Below, one piece after another: positions 13,871-19,113 of a stretch of 19,113 bases of DNA. The notes under the pieces are model-generated. The model ran no database searches, was not told where the DNA came from, and saw only the letters and a list, made by a program, of their open reading frames with translations. The translations under genes and the position numbers were made by a program. The stretch's first letter is position 1, and each line of letters starts with the position of its first letter. The stretch is from an uncultured Alphaproteobacteria bacterium (GTDB taxonomy: Bacteria; Pseudomonadota; Alphaproteobacteria; RF32; CAG-239), in contig CAKQRB010000050.1 in the NCBI GenBank assembly GCA_934271195.1, positions 1-19,113 on the forward strand. Reading direction: 5' to 3'.

Positions 13871-14370
13871 ATCTCTTTCTGCTTATGTTTCCGCCAATGA
13901 TAAACAGAAACATAATATCCCAGAAAATATCCCAAAAAACCAAAAACAATAATATACGGCACGCTGCCGACAACAATACTGTAACCATACTCTGTTACCA
14001 TATCCTTCAACCCGTGCAACAGCCCGTCATCAAATTTTGAGACAATATAACCATAACTCATATTGCTTTCCAACCCGCGCATTTTGTTTCCGGTCAGATA
14101 AAAGGCATACATAATCGGCAAATTTGTAAACGTATTGGAAACAAAAGTCCAAGCCAGACCGATAACCAGACTGAAACGCCACTTCAAACGCCTGCCGATA
14201 ACCCAGATAATAAACACAAAAGGCATTTGTACCGGAAAAGGAATAAAAGAACCGCCCAAACCTATCATCGTTGCCCGAGCCACATAACGCGGATCCTTAT
14301 GCCGCCGCTTCATTGGCATAATCAGCTTCCGCTCAAAAAACTGTTTCCACTTGTTCCAAAATTCTTTCAT
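13858..14370 (-). CDS. DUF2062 domain membrane protein
   Basis: A 170-residue inner-membrane protein of the DUF2062 family, function unknown. The conserved part is at about 27-95: PRYVARATMIGLGGSFIPFP with VQMPFVFIIWVIGRRL, then FVSNTFTNLPIMYAFYLTG, matching the family's glycine/proline pattern and its NP/NxTxxP segment. A second hydrophobic region (about 130-155) precedes a basic tail. The basic N-terminus (KRRHKDPRY) suggests a cytosolic start. AGGGA lies 7 bp upstream. It is encoded downstream of holA on the same strand with a 64-bp gap and may be co-transcribed with it. Confidence 0.85.
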   Translation of the reverse strand: MKEFWNKWKQFFERKLIMPMKRRHKDPRYVARATMIGLGGSFIPFPVQMPFVFIIWVIGRRLKWRFSLVIGLAWTFVSNTFTNLPIMYAFYLTGNKMRGLESNMSYGYIVSKFDDGLLHGLKDMVTEYGYSIVVGSVPYIIVFGFLGYFLGYYVSVYHWRKHKQKEITAG

Positions 14371-14434
14371 TTATTTTCCCTGTAATAACACCCTAACGAT
14401 AATTTATATAGACCAAATATATAAAAATTAAACC

Positions 14435-15463
14435 CTAGCGGGTTAATCTCGCTGCCTTGGAAGAAATTTGCATAAGCGTATAACTGACAATCTCCTCTGT
14501 CGGCATATTTGTCGTTTTGCAATCCCGCTCACACTTATACAGCAACTCAACAACGTCAAGAACATTATTTTTGTTCCATATGTTGAGCTGACGCTTAAAA
14601 CTACCCTCTCTGAAAAAAATAATGCGGGGAACCAACCGTCCCATCGCCCGTTCAATGCTATCGCCGTTTTCCATATAAGAAAGCACGGTCAGAATTTTGT
14701 TAAAATGATACGTCAGCGTCCGCACGATAGAAATCGGCTCATTTCCCTCACTAATCATTTTCTGATAAGCCCTGAGCGCCTTATCCTTATCACCGCCGGC
14801 CGTAAAATAACAGACATCGTCACTACTGGAAGTCGAAGCATCAGAAATCACAGCCGCAACATCGTCACTGCCGACCGCTTTTTTTTCTCCCATATAGGTA
14901 ATCAGCTTCTCAATCTCGCCCAAATTAGTCTTCCGGTCATTGGAAAGGCGGGAACACAAAAGCTGCAAAGCCTCATTACCGATACTATAGCCATTTTCAC
15001 TCAGTTTTCCGCGTACCGTCGCAAAAACATCTTCGTCACGATCATCGTAACAGGCAATAACCGCCATATCTTCGCGTGATTCGCCCAATGCTGCCAAAGA
15101 AGATTTTTTGTTCAAACTGCCGGAAGAAATAATAATCAGCGTATCAGAAACCGAATTGTCCAACAACGTCTTCAAATGCTTGGTCAGATTATTGTCAGCA
15201 TCTTTAATCACAATCACGCGCCGGCCGCCCATCAGCGACTGACTGGAATATTCCGCCGTCAAAGCTCCGATATCGGAAAGAATATCTGAGCAATTAAAAT
15301 ACACAACCTGAAAAGGATCATAAATATCTGAGCTGATACTTTTGGTCAGATTCTTGACATATTCGGCCTGCAATCCCTCATTACTGCCATAAACCAAAAA
15401 ACATTTGATTTGTCCGTCCGGCTTTTTACAAAATTTCTCAATCTGCGCTTGTTTATAAATCAC
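14435..15463 (-). CDS. holA: DNA polymerase III subunit delta
   Basis: Clamp-loader subunit that opens the beta sliding clamp during replication. The 342-residue length is normal. The N-terminal CFLVYGSNEGLQAEYVKNL (21-39) is the modified P-loop region typical of HolA, which does not bind ATP. SSQSLMGGRRVIVIKDAD (73-90) is the most recognisable family block. The C-terminal collar domain has the AYQKMISEGNEPISIVRTLTYHF segment. It starts with GTG at 15463, sharing one base with the lptE stop (TAGTG), so translation is coupled to lptE, the usual arrangement in this class. Confidence 0.93.
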   Translation of the reverse strand: MIYKQAQIEKFCKKPDGQIKCFLVYGSNEGLQAEYVKNLTKSISSDIYDPFQVVYFNCSDILSDIGALTAEYSSQSLMGGRRVIVIKDADNNLTKHLKTLLDNSVSDTLIIISSGSLNKKSSLAALGESREDMAVIACYDDRDEDVFATVRGKLSENGYSIGNEALQLLCSRLSNDRKTNLGEIEKLITYMGEKKAVGSDDVAAVISDASTSSSDDVCYFTAGGDKDKALRAYQKMISEGNEPISIVRTLTYHFNKILTVLSYMENGDSIERAMGRLVPRIIFFREGSFKRQLNIWNKNNVLDVVELLYKCERDCKTTNMPTEEIVSYTLMQISSKAARLTR

Positions 15464-16011
15464 TAATAATTCCCCCGCATTCCGAGTTCACGGTGAAAAT
15501 AAGCCCCCAAACGCAAAGCAATGTCATTGGCTATAATCTTAGCGGCATCAGATTGCGTTTTTTTCTGCGCCATCGTTGTCGAATAAGGGTTAGCCAGAAT
15601 ATCATAACTCACAAAAGACACGCTGTCACCGCGAACAAGCGTTTCATTGTTCTGAGAAGAAACCAGCTCATAAACAACAGAATAGCGAACCCTCTCACGT
15701 GTTGCCGTAATATCCCGCCGCAATGCCTGTTGAACAATTTCTTTGCCACGTAACGTCACATATAAACGATACTGCGGCTCATCGGGCATTCCTTTCGGCG
15801 TAATCAAATCCAACAGCTCATTTCGGACTTCCTGCCCGAAACGCTCAGCAATCGGTTCAACCTTGACTTTTGCCATTTCCGATGTTACCGAGGTATCAAA
15901 GTTTCCGCTGAAATACCATCCGGAAGTATCTTCCCGTTGTGCATACAAAGGCTCAAAACCACAGGCTGATATACATAATAACGCCAAAAATCCACCGATT
16001 GCTTTTTTCAT
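15463..16011 (-). CDS. lptE: LPS-assembly lipoprotein LptE
   Basis: Outer-membrane lipoprotein that plugs the LptD barrel and helps insert lipopolysaccharide into the outer leaflet. The 182-residue protein has a lipoprotein signal with lipobox ISAC and lipidated Cys17, followed by the LptE hallmark CGFEPLY. Downstream it keeps an RRDITATRERVRYSVVYEL-like strand region and AQKKTQSDAAKIIANDIALRL near the end, as in alphaproteobacterial members. Its presence implies an LPS-bearing outer membrane. AGGA about 5 bp before the ATG serves as ribosome site. Upstream lies a 567-bp gap filled by a repeat array, then leuS on the same strand. Confidence 0.92.
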   Translation of the reverse strand: MKKAIGGFLALLCISACGFEPLYAQREDTSGWYFSGNFDTSVTSEMAKVKVEPIAERFGQEVRNELLDLITPKGMPDEPQYRLYVTLRGKEIVQQALRRDITATRERVRYSVVYELVSSQNNETLVRGDSVSFVSYDILANPYSTTMAQKKTQSDAAKIIANDIALRLGAYFHRELGMRGNY

Positions 16012-16097
16012 ATTCGTCCTTTTATAAAAAACTCACTTACAGCAAATTTAACCGCATTTCCAACGCAAGTCCATAATTTTTTATGGGAAAGCCCACA

Positions 16098-16174
16098 AAT
16101 AAGAAAAAAGAATTTTAGCGACAGGAGTGTACGTGGTAGTACATGACTTAGCTAAAATTCTTTTTTTTGTATTA
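16098..16174. repeat. Dyad element A1
   Basis: Left arm 16101-16119 and right arm 16151-16169 pair over 16 consecutive bases (AAAAAAGAATTTTAGC with its complement). The core is GTGTAC-gtggta-GTACAT at 16127-16144. Confidence 0.9.
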
Positions 16175-16186
16175 GGTGACCACAGA

Positions 16187-16209
16187 GCGTGTTTTTTATA
16201 AAAACTGCG
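16187..16209. repeat. Spacer dyad S1
   Basis: Imperfect palindrome with GCG ends around TTTTTTATAAAAA, between A1 and B1. Related copies lie at 16316-16337 and 16443-16464, and a half copy lies at the leuS end (16571-16581). Confidence 0.75.
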
Positions 16210-16212
16210 GAG

Positions 16213-16312
16213 AATGAGCCGAATAATAAGATTTTAGGGTGGAGAAAGCGAAGTGTACAAAATAGTACATGAGCATTTCTCCATCCCGCTAAATCTGTAT
16301 TAGTCGGCCATT
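16213..16312. repeat. Dyad element B1
   Basis: The complementarity extends to about 45 nt per side: outer AATG-GCCGA-TAATA pairs, inner AGATTT and GGAGAAA with their complements. The core is GTGTAC-aaaata-GTACAT at 16253-16270. Confidence 0.9.
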
Positions 16313-16315
16313 ATA

Positions 16316-16337
16316 CGCGGTGTTTATAAAAATTACG
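16316..16337. repeat. Spacer dyad S2
   Basis: CGCGGTGTTTATAAAAATTA followed by CG, the most degenerate of the three full spacer dyads; it lies between B1 and A2. Confidence 0.65.
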
Positions 16338-16351
16338 GAGAATGAGGCTAG

Positions 16352-16429
16352 TAATAAGAAAAAACCTTTAAGGCGACAGGAGTGTACGTAGTGGTACATG
16401 ACTTAGCCTTAAAGATTTTTTCTGTATTA
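16352..16429. repeat. Dyad element A2
   Basis: Arms 16356-16374 and 16406-16424 pair at 17 of 19 positions. The loop-proximal part (CCTTTAAGGC) differs from A1 (GAATTTTAGC) at seven positions, six of them with a matching change in the other arm. The core is GTGTAC-gtagtg-GTACAT at 16382-16399. Confidence 0.9.
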
Positions 16430-16442
16430 GGTGACCACAGAG

Positions 16443-16464
16443 CGCGGTTTTTATAAAAACTGCG
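16443..16464. repeat. Spacer dyad S3
   Basis: The best-preserved spacer palindrome: CGC-G-GTTTTTATAAAAAC-T-GCG, between A2 and B2. Confidence 0.75.
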
Positions 16465-16467
16465 AAG

Positions 16468-16567
16468 AATGAGCCGAATAATAAGATTTTAGGGTGGAGA
16501 AAGCGGAGTGTACAAAATAGTACATGAGCATTTCTCCATCCCGCTAAATCTGTATTAGTCGGTCATT
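16468..16567. repeat. Dyad element B2
   Basis: Nearly identical to B1 (a few substitutions such as GCGGAG for GCGAAG and GGTCATT for GGCCATT). The core lies at 16508-16525. A truncated spacer dyad follows and runs into the leuS stop codon. Confidence 0.9.
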
Positions 16568-16578
16568 ATACGCAGTTT

Positions 16579-19056
16579 TTACGCAACGAGGTTAATGATT
16601 TTGTTAGGCACCACTATAACCTTTTTAACCTCTTTGCCCTCAAGCTGACGCTTAACATTCTCAAGAGAAAGAGCTGCTTTTTCAACTTCTTCTTTTGAAG
16701 CGTCTTTCGGCAAGTCAATGGTACCGCGCATTTTGCCGCAGATTTGAACGGCATAAGTCACGGTGTTCTCTTCTGCCAGTTTGGCATCGCCCTTCGGCCA
16801 AGGCTCCTTAATAGCCAAAGTCGAATGCCCCATACGAGCCCACATTTCTTCAGCCAAATGCGGTGTAAAAGGACAAATCAAAAGCAAAAGATTTTCATAA
16901 AGCTCCGGCGCAATCTCATCTAATGAAGACAAATGATTAACATAAGTCATCAAAGAAGAAACCGCCGTATTAAACTTCATCTGATCGATTCTCTCGGTTA
17001 CTTCAAGAATGGTTTTGTGCATTATCTGAATATCTTTGGCCGACGCCCTGGCATTTTTGGTAACTTTTCTGAACAGATTATAAATCTTGCCGACAAAACG
17101 GTACACGCCGTTCAGACTGTCTTCCGACCACATTGCCACTTGGTCAAACGGTCCGATAAACATCTCATAAAGACGAAAACTGTCCGCACCATAATTGTTG
17201 ACAATATCATCCGGATTAATTACGTTGCCGCGCGATTTTGACATTTTCTCACCATTCTCGGCCAAAATCATACCATGCGACGTCCGGCGCTGATAAGGCT
17301 CTTTCATAGGCACATAACCGCAGTCATAAAGAAATTTATGCCAAAAACGCGAATACAACAGGTGTAAAGTCGTATGCTCCATACCGCCGTTATACCAGTC
17401 AACATTCATCCAGTAATCCAATGCCTCTTTAGAAGCAAAAGCCTTGTCATTATGCGGATCGCAATAACGCAGAAAATACCATGACGATCCGGCCCAGTTC
17501 GGCATAACGTCCGTTTCTCTGCGGGCATGACCGCCGCATTTCGGGCAAGTTGTATTAACCCAGTTCTCTGCCTTGGCCAAAGGAGAATCGCCGTTATCAT
17601 TCGGCAGATAATCTGGAACTTCCGGCAAAGTCAGCGGCAACTGGTCTTCAGGTATCGGCTGCCAGCCGCAATGCTTGCAATAAACCATCGGTATCGGCTC
17701 GCCCCAGTAACGTTGGCGAGAGAATACCCAGTCACGCAGCTTAAAATTCACCTTAGACTGGCCAAACCCGCCATTCTCGGCAAATTCAACGGCAGCTTTC
17801 ATGGCGTCTTCTTTGTTCATACCGTCCATAAAACCGGAGTTGATATGTTCTCCGTCTTCTTCCCAGGCTTTTTCAGAAACGTCACCGCCGGCCAAGACCT
17901 GAATAATCGGCAGGTTAAAAGCCCTGGCAAAATCATAGTCACGCTGATCATGCGCCGGCACCGCCATAATTGCGCCGGTTCCGTATCCGGTCAGAACATA
18001 ATCGGAAATAAACACCGGAATCAAAGCGCCGTTAAACGGATTTCTGGCCTTAATGCCTTTAAGCTCAACACCGGTTTTGCTGTCATCCATCGTTCTTTGC
18101 AATTCAGACTTTTTGGCCGTTGCCTCAACATAAGCCTGAATTTCAGGCGGATTCTCAAATCGCGGCATTAATGCGGCGACAAATTCATGTTCCGGCGCCA
18201 TAACCATATATGTAACGCCAAAAGCCGTATCCGGACGCGTGGTAAAGACTTTGAGCTTTCTGCCGTCCAGCGGATTCCCCTGCGCATCAATCAAATCAAA
18301 ATCCAGTTCTGCCCCTTCCGAACGGCCAATCCAGTTAACCTGCTGCGCTTTAACCCTGTCAATAAAGTCTAAATCATCTAAATCGTTAATCAAACGGTCG
18401 GCATATTTTGTAATTGCCACCATCCACTGCTCTTTATCCTTGCGCACAACCTGCGCACCGCAACGTTCACAACAACCGTTGACAACCTCTTCATTTGCCA
18501 AACCGACCTTACAAGACGGACACCAGTTGATAGCCATTTTGTTTTTATAAGCCAGCCCTTTTTCAAAAAGCTTGATAAACATCCACTGTGTCCATTTATA
18601 ATACTCCGGATCACATGTGTTAAAAGCTCTGTCCCAGTCAAAGCTGAACCCGATTGATTTCAGCTGACGGGTAAAGTTTTCAATATTAGCTTTGGTTGAA
18701 ACAGCAGGATGTACGCCTGTCTTAATGGCATAATTCTCCGCCGGCAAACCGAATGCATCAAAACCCATCGGATACAAAACATTAAAACCCTGCATTCTTT
18801 TTTTACGGGCAACCACGTCCAAAGCGGTATAAGAGCGCGGATGTCCGACGTGCAGGCCGGCGCCCGACGGATACGGAAATTCAACCAGAACATAATATTT
18901 CTCTTTGTTCTTGTCTATATCAACTTTATAAGCCTTTTCTTCGTCCCAGATGCTTTGCCACTTTTTTTCAATCGTCTTAAAATTATAGCGGTCTTCCATC
19001 GCCCATTCTTTGGCCCATTCTTCAAAAGAGCCTTTTCCATTATATCTGTCAGTCAT
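16579..19056 (-). CDS. leuS: Leucyl-tRNA synthetase
   Basis: Class I aminoacyl-tRNA synthetase that charges tRNA-Leu. At 825 residues it is complete. It has the HIGH-type motif HVGH (69-72) in PYPSGAGLHVGHPRSYTALD, and the KMSKS motif KMSKSRGN (604-611). Cysteine pairs of zinc-ribbon type occur in the connective regions (WCPSC, CERCG, CKHCGW, CPKCGG), and the editing domain has FTTRPDTAFG. I begin at ATG 19056, with GAGAGAG just upstream; an in-frame TTG at 19068 and a later ATG at 18999 are less likely. A charged stretch of about 20 residues precedes the usual family start RYNFKTIEKKWQ. The stop TAA is formed by repeat sequence. Positions 19069-19113 show no further feature. Confidence 0.97.
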   Translation of the reverse strand: MTDRYNGKGSFEEWAKEWAMEDRYNFKTIEKKWQSIWDEEKAYKVDIDKNKEKYYVLVEFPYPSGAGLHVGHPRSYTALDVVARKKRMQGFNVLYPMGFDAFGLPAENYAIKTGVHPAVSTKANIENFTRQLKSIGFSFDWDRAFNTCDPEYYKWTQWMFIKLFEKGLAYKNKMAINWCPSCKVGLANEEVVNGCCERCGAQVVRKDKEQWMVAITKYADRLINDLDDLDFIDRVKAQQVNWIGRSEGAELDFDLIDAQGNPLDGRKLKVFTTRPDTAFGVTYMVMAPEHEFVAALMPRFENPPEIQAYVEATAKKSELQRTMDDSKTGVELKGIKARNPFNGALIPVFISDYVLTGYGTGAIMAVPAHDQRDYDFARAFNLPIIQVLAGGDVSEKAWEEDGEHINSGFMDGMNKEDAMKAAVEFAENGGFGQSKVNFKLRDWVFSRQRYWGEPIPMVYCKHCGWQPIPEDQLPLTLPEVPDYLPNDNGDSPLAKAENWVNTTCPKCGGHARRETDVMPNWAGSSWYFLRYCDPHNDKAFASKEALDYWMNVDWYNGGMEHTTLHLLYSRFWHKFLYDCGYVPMKEPYQRRTSHGMILAENGEKMSKSRGNVINPDDIVNNYGADSFRLYEMFIGPFDQVAMWSEDSLNGVYRFVGKIYNLFRKVTKNARASAKDIQIMHKTILEVTERIDQMKFNTAVSSLMTYVNHLSSLDEIAPELYENLLLLICPFTPHLAEEMWARMGHSTLAIKEPWPKGDAKLAEENTVTYAVQICGKMRGTIDLPKDASKEEVEKAALSLENVKRQLEGKEVKKVIVVPNKIINLVA

Positions 19057-19113
19057 ATTCTCTCTCAATTAATTAAATCAAAACTACTTGTACAAACTTG
19101 CTCTGTATAACTC

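Larger units (their letters stand above)
16098..16567. repeat. Array of four alternating long dyad elements (A1-B1-A2-B2)
   Basis: The 567-bp gap between leuS and lptE holds no gene. It holds four long inverted-repeat elements whose GTGTAC cores lie at 16127, 16253, 16382 and 16508, spaced 126, 129 and 126 bp, giving an A-B composite repeated with a 255-bp period. Every element reads TAATAAG - arm - AGTGTAC-N6-GTACATGA - complementary arm - TGTATTA, with A1's left end degenerate. Between elements sits a smaller AT-rich dyad centred on TTTATAAAAA with CGC/GCG ends. The B copies are almost identical to each other; the A copies differ in the arms but stay self-complementary. No known repeat family is recognised. 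Confidence 0.93.

Noticed and set aside
16127..16144. XerC/XerD dif-like recombination site at the GTGTAC-N6-GTACAT core
   Set aside because: The 6-bp centre between inverted half-sites recalls dif geometry, but the half-sites do not resemble the dif consensus and four copies in tandem would be unstable.
16098..16567. CRISPR array or integron attC cassette array in the leuS-lptE gap
   Set aside because: There are no short identical repeats with unique spacers, no cas or integrase gene and no attC-type RYYYAAC/GTTRRRY ends; the units are long dyads with a 255-bp composite period.
17527..18171. Plus-strand open frame of 214 codons inside leuS
   Set aside because: It is antisense to the LeuRS coding frame, has a composition typical of antisense shadows (many Arg, His, Asn), and no family match that I can see.

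Overview
The window looks like the chromosome of an alphaproteobacterium of moderate GC content, possibly an uncultured host- or gut-associated lineage. The lineage guess rests on the alpha-type ribosomal protein L28, the two UPF0260 cysteine-cluster proteins, the leuS-lptE-holA order, the rpmH-rnpA-yidD-yidC-yihA order, and a phospholipid transport operon whose permease carries an N-terminal STAS domain. No phage, transposase, CRISPR array or plasmid gene is visible. Almost all DNA is core housekeeping sequence on both strands.

Layout. 1-3390: an Mla/MCE lipid-transport operon on the plus strand (permease, ATPase, MCE protein, auxiliary lipoprotein), with start/stop or longer overlaps throughout. 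3459-3567: tRNA-Arg(CCG) and its terminator on the minus strand. 3643-5646: rpmB and dnaB, each with a clear promoter. 5643-7707: a cysteine-rich small protein on the minus strand, then two tandem UPF0260 cysteine-cluster proteins and a YgjP-type metallopeptidase on the plus strand. 7722-9028: a Bax-inhibitor-1 family membrane protein, then a VirB2/TrbC-pilin-like small secreted or membrane protein that is not next to any secretion-system gene. 9035-9128: intergenic DNA with strong inverted repeats. 9167-12467: the rpmH-rnpA-yidD-yidC-yihA cluster for ribosome and tRNA maturation and membrane protein insertion. 12474-13870: a 55-residue membrane protein behind a strong promoter and long leader, a methyltransferase-like gene, and a DUF378 membrane protein. 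13858-19056: DUF2062, holA, lptE and leuS, all on the minus strand.

The most striking non-coding feature is at 16098-16567, between leuS and lptE. Four long dyad elements alternate as A-B-A-B with a 255-bp period, separated by a second, smaller AT-rich dyad. All four share an AGTGTAC-N6-GTACATGA core. The two A elements have different arm sequences, yet in each the two arms remain complementary, so the hairpin itself appears to be conserved. The array begins exactly at the leuS stop codon and splits a gene set that is often tightly linked.

Many promoters here read TTGAnn-17 bp-TATnnn, close to the standard sigma-70 consensus, which makes the transcription-unit assignments more secure than usual.
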